A stretch of DNA of 64,000 bases from Phlebiopsis flavidoalba. Taxonomy: Eukaryota > Basidiomycota > Agaricomycetes > Polyporales > Phanerochaetaceae. Made by a program: the position numbers and the translations under genes. Below the pieces are notes generated by a model, which was not told where the DNA came from, did not search any database, and saw nothing but the letters and a program-made list of their open reading frames with translations. The stretch is from contig JAOCPU010000048.1 of the NCBI GenBank assembly GCA_035772785.1, forward strand, positions 232,099 through 296,098, read 5' to 3'. This document shows positions 47,237 to 57,962 of this stretch, piece by piece (positions within the stretch are counted from its first letter, which is position 1; every line of letters starts with the position of its first letter).

Positions 47237-50200
47237 GTGACGGGTGTTTATAAGCAAGGAGGTTGCGGCTTGTCGTCTCAACTTACTGCCCTCGAAATGG
47301 TACTGCATCGTCGACACCCGTACTCAGGTGCCTATAACACGCTCCCTCTTTTCCAATCGCAGTCGCTGCGCAAAGGATGGAATCCGACGGGTTTATTATA
47401 CAAGCATTCCCTCCGCGTCCATCTCCCATAGGCCATAGGACATCCAGCCCCCATTAGCATCTGTCATGGATATGGTCCTGTTTCGAGAAGGGGGAGCCAC
47501 AGCGGGTCAAGACGCCCGACTCAGAGATGTTCACAAACCAATTCCTCGCAATCCCGCACAAAAACGTGAGTGTTAAGTGGTTGCATCTGAGTCTGACCTT
47601 TCGAGCGTTTACCACTGCGACCCAACATCTGTAGTTTGCCACGGTACGTGGGGACGTCCCGAATTGTTAGCCTGACACTGAGCACACCTATCTTCATGGA
47701 CTGTATCAGACGTTCGTCAATCTGGGAAGAGTAATGATAGTATGTTCACCCGCTCGGCCCTCATTGCATTAGCTCCATCTGATCATCGCAATCCGTCAAG
47801 TATATCCTAGCACACAACTGAGAGTAAATTCTCTCTCGCCCACGAGTTCGCGCTCGGGAGCGCGAGGAAAGAAGGAGGCCTTAGCTGGCTTGGAAACCCT
47901 GGAAACGCCTCTGACCGGCGGGAAACAGTGTCACAACGACATATGGCGGATGCACCCCGGTACATATCTCGTGAAGGCGGGTTCAGTTTTATATACTTGG
48001 GATACTGCCCGCACAAATTCAGTTTGCTCGTAGCGAGCTTCCCAAGAGCTCCCGACGGACTCCTTCCCCGATTATATGTTGTGAGCACGATGGCACAGCC
48101 GATCCGATTCATCCGACGCGGGCTCAGAGGAGATATTTTTCCAGAGATATTTGCGGACGCGACGTTACCTGCGTGGGTGAAAAGTCCCAGCAAGAGACAC
48201 CACGGATTCCCTTTCGACCAAATATAGTGGCTTGGCGAGATGGGATTGACGTTAGTGATGGATATAATGGCAAGGGCTTGGGAAAGCATTTCCGTATTTG
48301 TTTTGTGGAGAGCGAACTGGCCCTCTCGGGCTCCTGGATATGATGCAAAGGCGTTAGGGAGCATCTCTGTGTGCCAAGTAAGTGGTGATTATGCCGGTTA
48401 CATATAGTCTCTCAATCTCCTTCCCGAGTGCGTACTGTTCAGGTGGTTCCAGGCATGCAGCAACTAATCTCAACAACATCCCAGAGCCAAGTATGGCGAC
48501 CTGATTTGTGCATACACGAAACCCAAAACTTTTCGCCCAGGGATTGTTGGAAACGAATGGACACGAACCGTCTTGGACAGCTTCGAATCCTCGCAAGTCC
48601 AAGCAGTCCAACAAGTGACTTCGGGCGATCTCGACGGAGATGGCGTGGACTTGAATTTCTTGTGGCTGTGGCGGACAGCGGAAACCTCGAAAAAAAACGG
48701 GCGTCTGGGCCTACAAGTGTATGTTTCACTTCTTGGATATCCATGATTTCCTCGCACTCACGACTTTTTCTGAACAGTTCGACCATCTGACCATAGCACG
48801 TTTACCAAGACCAAGCTCAACAGTAAGTCCACTACCCGCATAGCGGTGGCAAACTTTTGCCCCACATATGGCGGCCTTGTAAGCACGCTCTATGGCATGT
48901 GTCTGATTGCTCTTGGCTCAATGCTCAACGCAGGACTTCGCGACAACGGGACCCTTGTAGCCACACGGGTACCGCTTGGCGGGGCGGCTCCATAGATACT
49001 TTCCTTTCGACTGGTATCCTGGCAGCAAGGCTCGACCGCGAGGTGCTTTTCCGGGTAGTGGCCCCGGAGGCCCCTCATTTTACCGCCATTATGCCTTTCC
49101 TGGAGGTTTAACGGGATTAGGCTGAGTCCTTCTCGTCATTCCACCAGAGACAACCGTTGCCATCCGATGTTGTCCCTCGGACTCCTCGGTGCAAAAGTGC
49201 TCTCTGGGTCGTTGAGGGTTGGTGAGGAAGGTGATGACCCCCGCGATTTGGCCCATGCGGATCGGCTCGCTCAAGGTTTCACCCCTCACGAGCGGGTGTA
49301 TGGGCGGCACGATTTTTGTTATCTCAAAGCCCCTATCGCCTTCTCTGCCGTGTCCCAACCTTTCGCCTTCACCGACGTCGACGAACAATTTCCTCCCGAG
49401 GCTCCTGCAGACGTCCAGAGCTTTGGAGTTCAAAACTGGAGTCGAATACCAGAGCTCTACGAATCTTCCCGGTGGACCCCCAGGTGTGATTTGCGTTCAC
49501 ATGTTTCGTCCATGGGTGACTTACCTCATTCATCAGCCGCCGAACATCGACTTCTTCAGGCTCGTCGGCTTTCATGTACACCTCGGCGGCGACACCCTAC
49601 TCAAGAATATGTCGTTTTGAATTGACCGCTACCAAGCCTGTACCTCGACCGGTTTCGACAATCGCCTAGACCAGTCTATGTGCGAAATACGAGCTTGCAT
49701 CGTCAAACGCTACAGACATGCGGGATGGCGGTCGCTATTTGTCCCGGATTCCCAGTTCAATCCATACCAGCCAGACTTATCGCATACCAAGCTCATAAAG
49801 ATGGACAGCCTCGACTGAGCATGGCGCATTGTGGCGCATCACACGGGATGGACTACCAAGGATCAGAGCCAACGAACACCTGTTGATTATCCTTGGACAC
49901 AGTGCGTGCCATTAGCCCGATCTATACTTGTAGCTAAATCCGTTTGCAGGTTGGATGCCGGAGTCACTCCAAGCGAAGTCCCAGCATTCTGACATATTCT
50001 ACAACCTTCCAAATTCCCCCTCTTTCATGACCTTTTCCTCCGAGCCCGCCTCAAATCTTTAAACAGCTGCGCACCGATCGCGGTTACATAATTCAGCTAG
50101 CACGCGTAGGTCGAAACGACCCCATTGGTCATATGCTCGCCCTCCCAGGGGCCATCCCGTCGAAGGCACGCCAGCTATTGCCGTGCCCTCCTGCCAATCC

Positions 50201-50689
50201 TTCAACGAAAGTAAGTCCACATTCTTCGAGATCACCGCTGTAGGATGTTAACGCCGCACCCCATCAGTGGATAATCAGCCCGGTGTTGGGGCACGGACAT
50301 GTATGAAATCTCGCACAGCGCGACACAGGTCTTCTGCTGGGGTCAAGGTGGCCCCTTTCGCACACCAAGGCATGGTAGGTCTCAGTAGACCCGCTGCCAT
50401 GGGGCTTACAAACAAGATTCTCAATATCTCAAGATGAGCACGGCAATTACTGTGAGCAGGTTAGCTAAACGAATTTGGTCGAAAAACTGACGGGGACGGT
50501 GGAACATAAAGTTTCCGCTTAAAAAACGTCCCAAACCCGCGATGGCGACCACGACCCTGTTTCTCGGCGTACGTTTTTTAGCACCATTGTTGAACGAAAG
50601 ACAGTCCCCCGAATGATCAGGGTTATCCCGTGAGTCTCCAATTCCAACCGGACACACGTGGTGCTGAGATCCACATGATTGGTTACTGA
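47237..50689 (+). CDS. Aldos-2-ulose dehydratase (FG-GAP type)
   Basis: A homologue of fungal aldos-2-ulose dehydratase, which converts 1,5-anhydro-D-fructose to microthecin and glucosone to cortalcerone, antibiotic pyrones made by wood-decay fungi. The pieces follow the family from end to end: NTLPLFQSQSLRKG and DGFIIQAFP (N-terminus), SWLGNPGN, VSGDYAGYI, DLICAYTKPKTFRPGIVGNE then WTRTVLDSFES, the FG-GAP calcium-loop repeat TSGDLDGDGVDL, GVWAYKCM, TFTKTKLNSKSTTRIAVANF, FLSTGILAARLDREVLFRVV, APHFTAIMPFLEV, KVLSGSLRV, FRLVGFHVHLGGD, MCEIRACIVKRY, VPDSQFNPYQPDLS, VDYPW, TCMKSRTAR-like and RPAAMGLTN. A stop at 50687-50689 follows TRGAEIHMIGY. Full-length members have about 900 residues, which fits 3.4 kb with introns. 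Frame breaks are frequent, and the start codon is a guess. Confidence 0.78.
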
Positions 50690-51396
50690 TCGCCAAATCC
50701 TTAGGTCGTTCTCAGGCTAGGGCTCAGCGAGATCAATCGAGGAACCTCATTCCTGGTCGCTTACTTACTCCGATTGAGCGATAGAAAGAGTCCTATTATT
50801 CCATTAAATGTTGTGAAGGCGTACGAAACTCGATGAGTCTTAGCATGAGCTGCGTTATGGCATCAAAGGCTTTTGTCATTCTAAATATACTGCCTTTTCT
50901 TTCCCACGAAGCAGACAAAACACCACTCGATTATCAAAAACAGTTGTGTCCCTTTGCAGGAGCCATATGTTTATTCCACACACTACCGCCGGACCTGTTC
51001 GGAGAGATCCTACCGCCACATTCCATTTCCGCTAACCGAATGAATCGTGTGAGTCAAGGGGTCCTTACAGGGCTAGCATTCTGTATTATATATACAGACG
51101 CGAGAATACCGCTCCAAAGAGTGTCACGTATGTAGGCAACATATATAAAAAACCGACACATGTCTTTGAGGTCTACCATTGCCTATGCAAACGGTCACAT
51201 CACACATTCCCCAGCTGCCCTGCTCGTATCCAGCACCGGTTTTAGCGCAGGCTGAGAATGTCTCCCGACAGCGATGCCTGCTGGTAATCCGTGTCTTCGT
51301 GAAATCGTCTCTTTCTCTTGCTCATCACCAAGTAGGGAGCGAGGCGCAGCAACACACAAAACTCAGCTCAATAAAAACGAGGCTTTCAAGAAAGAG
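50690..51396. other. Intergenic region
   Basis: Contains a 100-codon plus-strand frame (50833-51135) without recognised motif. The right end should include the promoter and perhaps first residues of the flavin monooxygenase. Confidence 0.35.
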
Positions 51397-53012
51397 AATC
51401 TGCGTCATTGGTGCAGGTCCTGCAGCCTTGGCGCTCTGCAGATCATCACGGAAAGTCCACAGTATAAAGCCCGGGTCTGTTGGGAGCCTGTAGCGTTCGA
51501 GGCTCGAGAAGACATAGGTGGTGTTTGGTAGCTGGGTTCGCGTTAGCGTCGTCTCAACTCTGCTGACGGTTTATCTGGTTAGGCTCCCCGCGCCGCCCCA
51601 TTGGCGACCCGCCATGGACCCCGATGTACGACTCGCTCACAACAAACCATCCACATACCACCATGGCCTATCGGTTTTTTTCGTTTTCCCATTTTCCTCC
51701 AGAGACACCTCTGTTTCCGCACGCACCCGTTGTGCTGAAATATCTTCACGATTACACACCTCGCATTTCGACCTACACCAGACATATCAAGCTCACGTAC
51801 ATGTCAACCACTGTTCGTCTGGTAGACTGGGATCCGGATCTTGTCCCAGTGGCGTGGTGCGTACGAGCCCAACCGACACTTCGACAGACGATCCCGGTGA
51901 AGAGGAGATTTTTTTGACCTCGTCATCGTTGCAAATGGCCATTATAAACAAGCCGTACTACCCACCCACACCGGGATTGTCGGCTTGGGTTGAATGTTGG
52001 AAAGGCCGTTCATGTCGGCATGTGTACCGACAGGCGCACTACGTCGTACCGACAGGCCCCCTGTGAGAGGACCGTGCTTGTAGTGGGCGCCGGCCCCAGC
52101 GGGGAGGGATGTCGCTCGAGAGATGACCGCCGTCTGCAAAACCGTCATCCACTCTTATGCAGACGCTCCCAGCGACACTCCCAAGGACGACGTACTCCAG
52201 CCGCGACCCCGCATCGTCGAGTTCTTGGACCCTGCCCAGGGTCTCGTTCTCTTTGCGGACGGCACAACTACATCCAACGTCTCGCACTGCATTGTCGCGA
52301 CCGGGTAACGAGCACTCGCTGCCCTTCCTCCCACCGACGATCCTCGAACGCGGCTTTCCCCACCCACCCTTCCCTCCGATCCCTTCAAAGCTCTACAACT
52401 CCGGACTCCACGTCTTCTCTTCCCGCTCGCCAAGCAGCTCTTCCCGCTCACGACCGCCTTCCCGCCCTCGCGCATGTGCTTCCTCTCGCTGCCGTACTAC
52501 GGCGCACCGCTGTGCTTCGCCGAGGCGCAGACACGCGCGATGCTCAAGGTGTTCGCCGACCCGGACTCGCTCGACGCCTCGCACACGAGGCGAACGAGAT
52601 CGCAGCGCGCCTCGAGCAGCTGCGTGCGGAGACGGGAGACGACCCGCGGGCGGTCGCGCGGCTGTGGCACAAGATGGGGCGTCGAGCAATTTGAGTACCC
52701 GCGACGAGCTGCATCGATTCGTTGGAGGAGAGTACACGAAGCTGAAGTACGTGGTACCATCCTGGGTGGGTCGAGGTGTGGAGAAACTTGGAGATTTTGA
52801 GGGCCGAGTGGAAGGAGCTGGTCAGGATTGGCGAGGCGGACAGGTGGGTCTGTGGCGTGGGGGTCGATCTGGAGGCGAGAAAGGCGAGATGGAATGGGTT
52901 GAGATGACGCGGAGGGTTGCTTGCAGAAAAGAGCGAACGCGCGTCAACAGTTGCAAGCGTCGCTGGAGCCCGTAATGTCAATGAGCAGATTCTGAATCGA
53001 ATATTGTCCTGA
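51397..53012 (+). CDS. Flavin-containing monooxygenase-like protein
   Basis: A FAD- and NADPH-dependent monooxygenase of the FMO/dimethylaniline monooxygenase-like family, which oxygenates nitrogen, sulfur or carbonyl substrates. The FAD-binding Rossmann motif is ICVIGAGPAALA (about 51400), followed by the FMO 'FEAREDIGGVW'. Then come LYDSLTTNHPHTTMAYRFFS, FDLVIVANGHYN-like (51910), a broken FxGxxxHxxxY region (GRSCRHVYR, about 52010), the NADPH-binding TVLVVGAGPSG (52068), IVEFLDPAQGLVLFADGTTT, HCIVATGYEHSLPFL (the C-terminal ATGY motif), MCFLSLPYYGAPLCFAEAQT, and ANEIAARLEQLRAETGDDPR. The C-terminus ends near TGA 53010-53012. The first residue is not fixed. It converges on SEC20, with about 210 bases between the two stops. 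Confidence 0.82.
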
Positions 53013-53225
53013 CGGTGGCTTTCTGGGGGAGCTTGATGGTGTTCGGTGACGCCGGTTAATGGGCCGTGAGTGAGGGAGAGATGGACAAAAGTAGAACGGG
53101 GTCGGAGGTGGTCGATGGATGAGGTTGGTATGGGGAGCTAAAGACTTTGAGATGAGAGACACGATTTTTAACACGCACTCAATTTCGCACGTGCGAGTTA
53201 TAGGAGAGCCAATGTTATTGCCGAA

Positions 53226-54694
53226 TCATAGCTCATCGTGTACATTCGATGCAGGTATCTGAGTTGTATCCTCGGGAGTGACGTCGCTTGCCGTATCACC
53301 AATCGCTCGCATCGGCATCAGGTAGCGAATCTTGGGTAGGGGTCGCCGATGGGGGTGCAAGCTCGCTTGTTGCAGGCTCGGGCGAAATAGAGGCCTCCGA
53401 ATCGCGGTTTTCAATGTCGTTCTGAGATGCAGATTCTTGTGTAGGAGTTGCCGAAGGTGATATGAGCTCCAGCACACTTGTCGTGGGCTCTGGTGCCGGT
53501 TCGAGTATAGCAGTAGACAAAACGTCTACACTCGAGGCTGGCAGGCCTGCCGAGCTTGAGGCGGATACCGCAGCGGCAAGGATGGATGAAGTGACCGTCA
53601 CGATGACGGATGAGACTGCGGCCGTAACGTCTGTGGCAGAAGCGGTGAGGGCACCCTTCTCCATGGCGTCAGCGACGTTCATCGTGCGCGGCGCGGGCTT
53701 GCACTCGAGGAAGACGAGGGAAGGAATCTTGTCCACCAGAACGCAATCCGGAGGCTCTTGTCCACCCAGTCTTTTGCTTGAGGATGAAGAGAACGACCAA
53801 TATGAAGAACAGAAGGGCAGCGAGAATGAGTAATCGGTCCAGCCAGTCGGATTTCTCGAGTGCTGTTATGAGGTGTTTTGAAGGTAACCATGAAACCGTC
53901 GAGGACGTCATGAGTGGACGAGGCAGACTTCAGGGAAGCCGTCGATTGGTCTGAGTTTGATTGTGTTAAAATCATAATTTGCGAAGCAGCTTCTGTTTCA
54001 TACCAAGGAGCTGTGTTGACAGTACAGACTTCTCCAATTCACCCTGCATAAGTGCAATGGTCCGCTGAAGGGCTTCGGTGACGTTGTTACTGGTCGTCAT
54101 AAGCGCATCCTCGCTGAGACCAACTATCAGACCGTATCGTACCAGAGTAAGGTAATAGAAACTTACGCGACTTTTTCGCTCAGATTCTGCTTCTCCCTCA
54201 CTACAGACGAGCGGAGGAGCTCTTCGCGATTCGACGCGCTGCTCGCGTCAATAGCACGCTTCGAGGCGAGTAGGGCCGCCCTCGAGTCTTTCTTCAGACT
54301 TCAACAGCCAATGTCAGAGCAACAAACTGTGCATAAGCGTAACAAACGCACCTCGTCAGTAGTACTAACTTGCGTAATACCCGTCCACGATCCGCCTCAG
54401 CTCTTTCCGATTCCGCTCGCCATGCTGGTCATCTACAGCAAACGTCCAACGACTATTCAGATTACCCAAGCCCACCACCACAAAAATCTCAACCACAACC
54501 ACACCTCGAGTTTACGAGCAAACAGCTCAATACCCTCACGAATTTCCGCCGCATACTGCTGTTGCACCGACAGCGGGCCCTTGCACGTGCGCAGGCGGGG
54601 GATCTGGAAGTCCTGCAGGTCCTTGTGTCTGCGCTCGAGGTCTGCGATGGTGTTTGTTGCTGCGTCGTCGAATGTGGTCGGGAGGGGAGTGCAT
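53226..54694 (-). CDS. SEC20: SNARE protein SEC20 with C-terminal HDEL
   Basis: An ER-resident SNARE of the Dsl1/Tip20/Use1 complex that receives Golgi-to-ER COPI vesicles. From ATG 54694 the N-terminus is DDAATNTIADLERRHKDLQ, then QDFQIPRLRTCKGPLSVQQQ and AAEIREGIELFARKLE before an intron. Later exons give SRAALLASKRAIDASSES, REELLRSSVVREKQNLSEK, the SNARE-like helix NVTEALQRTIALMQGELEKS, STHDVLDGFMV, SKHLITALEKSDWLDRLLIL, then the membrane anchor AALLFFILVVLFILKQ (about 53800). A Ser/Ala/Thr-rich lumenal tail of about 150 residues follows, with PSATPTQ occurring twice. After one frame shift near 53300 it ends IPASNVHDEL and TGA at 53226. HDEL is the ER retrieval signal also known at the end of yeast Sec20, which supports both the identity and the reading across the indel. 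Confidence 0.9.
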
Positions 54695-55124
54695 GGTGGT
54701 ATGATTGGGAGATGACGACAAGAGGCAAGCTGCAGGTCGGTCCCTCGGGCGGGCCTCCACGTGTATAAGCGCGCGTGATGATATACGCCACAACGGGCGT
54801 CTGGTGCAACTCTCGAGTTTCGAGACGAAGGTTGCCGACTGCATGACCAGAATATCGGCGTGAGCCTCCGAAAATAAGATGCTAAAATTATCACTAATAC
54901 AGTCAGCCTATATGGGTCCGTTCTTGGGAATGGGAGACACAAATCGCCGCATACGGTCACGTGTAGCGTGCCTACCAATCAGACGCGGCATTCATGATTT
55001 GAGGCGTGAGCGAACGCGTAGAAACTGTGGCCCCACTGCAACACTTCGATTGCTATCTATAATACAATTGCGAATATCCAAGAACAAAATAACACATATT
55101 TACTGTCCATACTTCTATTTAAAT

Positions 55125-56564
55125 TTAATGACGTTCCTGCATTTGATAAGCAAGACGCTCAATATCAATCCCATTTCTCCCCGCTTCCTTCTCCACGTCA
55201 TCTCCCTCGCCCACACTGGCCCCCACAGCCGCATCTCGCCCACCCTTGGTACAAAGCGCGATCCAGTGCTCCTGTATGACAGTGAGCGTGCGCGAGCTGA
55301 CGCAAGTCGCGGTGTGTCCGTCCTCGGGGCCATCGGGGTCGTCGAGCGGCGAGGGGAGCGTGACGTCCTGTGTGAGGTAGGTGTTTGTGTGGTATTCCTT
55401 GGACGCGCGGACGAGCATGGCGGAGAAGATCATCCCGATGGCGGGGCAGATCTGCGCAGGGATGTCAGTGCGGTGGGAGGCGACCGGGAGTGTTGGAGAC
55501 GTACGGGGTTAAGCACGACCCAGATGTGAGGGATGGCCGAGGACGGTTGTGACGATTAGGAATATGAGAAGGCCCGAGTAGAGTCCCGCTGGCGCCGTTT
55601 GTCAATACAAGTACGCTTGAGGGAGAAGAAAGGAACCCACCAGACTCGATGATGACCGCGAGAATGCCATATATGCGCACGCCGGCAATCGCGCGGCCGT
55701 GGACTTGGCGGTGGATGTTTCCATATCCGAAAACGCGATCATTACTGTGAAAAGAATTTAGTTCTCGTTCAAAAAAGTGGAAGAAAAACGCACAAGTGCA
55801 TAGTACATTGAGTACTAGGGTGAGGATGTAAAAGTTTGTCACCCGGATAAGTAGCTTGTGGACCATGGGTATGTCACCTGGTCCTATGGCTGTAAACGTT
55901 GCCATGGACCACGCGGCTAGCCCTGGAAAGCGGTTAGTGAGAATCCGAAGCTAGGCACAAGGAGACGACTTGCCAATATCGGCAGCCCAAAGTATAAATG
56001 GGACCAAGGCATCCAGTAGTTGCGGCCGTAAATGGCAAAGACGCGGTAGACCTAGAAAGCGGCGTAAATATTTAACTTTGGAAAGAAGCTGGGAACTGAC
56101 AAAAACAATGTCCGAGACGAGCGTGAGTACGACGTATGTCGTCGTCTTCGCGACGCGCGTGGGCGAGCTGAGTAGTCCGTAGTAGATTTCCGGCTCGTTC
56201 GGAACGTCAGTGTGTGACGTGAATGGCTGAATGCTCGACCGCTCTTAGTATGTTGAGTATAACGTGCTGTGAGGCTATTAGCGTCGCGCATAGCAGAGCG
56301 AGGATGAGGATGCGTACCGCCGTAATGAGCCCGAAACATCACGAATGTCGTCACAAGGAGATACCAGACGTTTTCTCCCGTCGCGGTACCTGCGGTAGAA
56401 GACCTTGAGGCACTGGAAAGAACACTAGCAGGTACATCCCTGACGAAGCAACGTTAGCGTTAGCGGCGGCCTCGTGCGCGTGATCGCGCGTGCCCGCGCA
56501 CCGTAGCAGGGCGGGCCGCGAGCAGCGTCCCGACGAGCTCCGCCGTTGCGACGGAGAGCGGCAT
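55125..56564 (-). CDS. Seven-helix membrane protein, fungal, function unknown
   Basis: A multi-pass integral membrane protein of a large basidiomycete family that I know only as uncharacterised. From ATG 56564 the first helix is PLSVATAELVGTLLAALLYG. Next come FVVTTFVMFRAH (about 56345), a helix near VTLTLVSDIVFVYRV (56070-56130), YGRNYWMPWSHLYFG (56000), LAAWSMATFTAIGPGD (55900), HKLLIRVTNFYILTLVLNVL, VRIYGILAVIIESGG (55640), and ICPAIGMIFSAMLVRASKEY (55430). A cytosolic tail of about 90 polar residues ends DIERLAYQMQERH and TAA at 55125. The IYG-N-YW pattern before the fourth helix and the 'ESG' in a late helix are family landmarks. Introns occur between most helices. Receptor or transporter roles are both possible. 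Confidence 0.8.
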
Positions 56565-57962
56565 TGCGTTCGCGCGTCGTCACAGGCCAGCGTGGGCGGT
56601 CGAGCACTCTCGCGGCGGCGGGCCTGGGGATGTGGGGCAGCGTGTCGGCGGGAGCGGGGGAAGAGATCCTGGCATGGCGACCTGCCGTCGGGTGAGGGGC
56701 GTATTATAGATCAGAATACGGACAACCGTGGGTACGGGTCTGCAATTAAATGCAGATGTTGACAGTGCGGACTCGTTAGCTCCGCGCTTGGCCTCGGCTA
56801 AGAGAGAGAAGCAACCAGGGTTCCCGGTGGGGATGTAGCGCCACATTGCTGCCATGGATTCCGAATACGACGATGAGTTGCATTGCGTCACATTGCTAGG
56901 AAGAGCGAGCAGAAAGTAGTGGACAAGTGAAAATTTGTAGGCTGGGAAGTGGGTTGTCCAAGAGCTGGGTCGGCGAAAATTAGGAAAGCGAACAAGTCAA
57001 AGTTTGAGCTTGTCGCACCACAACTATCACATCATAGGTCTTGCATGGAGAGGTGAACACCGCGGCGCGCGTAGTGGTAGTCGGTGTCTTGACGCGTCGC
57101 CCGAGTCAGCGCAGCGCCGCGGGCGGCAGGGCTGATGGCAAACACAGAAATTGATCCGCCACGATGTCTTGATGCGCCTCTTCCGCTTTCTTCTGTCCCG
57201 ACTCCCGACCTGGCTGCTTGCGTAATCAAACTGAGTGCAACACCAACTCCGACATTTTCAAGGCTCCGCGTACCCTTTTCTTTCTTCCCACCATCAAATG
57301 CACATTACACGTTCACCTAGCGTACGTGGAGGTCGCGCAAGATGTGGCCCGCGAGCGTCCGACGAGCACGCGTCCGACGGTCTCTAGCATGCATTGCGCT
57401 TCCCGTTGTACAGGCTGCGCCGCGACGTCTAGCAGAATGCGCACCGCGCCAAAGATTGTGCATAAATCTCGAGGTGCCCCGGCTCTAACAATCTTCTAGG
57501 CTATAGCGCTGACATCCATCGTCTCCAGCTGCCAGACAGCATCATCATCATTCCATCTTTTCTTCGGGTCACGCCTGCCTTTCCACTCGCGGCACCGAAC
57601 CTACTCGCTTCGTCCCCGCTCTCCTCTCGCGAACAAGCACGACGCCGCGCCATCTCATTCTCGCCTCCGCGTCGCGCTACTACGCGCAGTCAAGCATCGC
57701 AGGATGTCTGCACTAGTCCACCGTTGACGACACAGTCAACTCTCAGCTCGTGCGGTATGAAGCCTATTTGCGACCCTTTACATCTTTTTTCCCGATTTCC
57801 ACGCATTTCTAAATATTACATACGGCGCCGGGCACTCTTCATTCTTTTCCTGCCAAACCCTTGTGCGCGACGTTCGCGCTTTTTACATCCAGCCCGATGG
57901 TATAAAAAGCCCTGGTGTAGGTGGCCCGGTCGCGCACGAGTGTCCTTGCTCCCGCCCTCGCG
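56565..57962. other. Divergent intergenic region
   Basis: Lies between the start of the minus-strand seven-helix gene and the plus-strand adenylate-forming enzyme. C/T-rich stretches at 57520-57700 and a TATAAAAAG at 57900-57908, about 60 bases before ATG 57963, suggest the promoter of the latter. No gene recognised. Confidence 0.5.

Noticed and set aside
47807..48364. 185-codon minus-strand ORF
   Set aside because: Antisense to exons of the aldos-2-ulose dehydratase; no motif.
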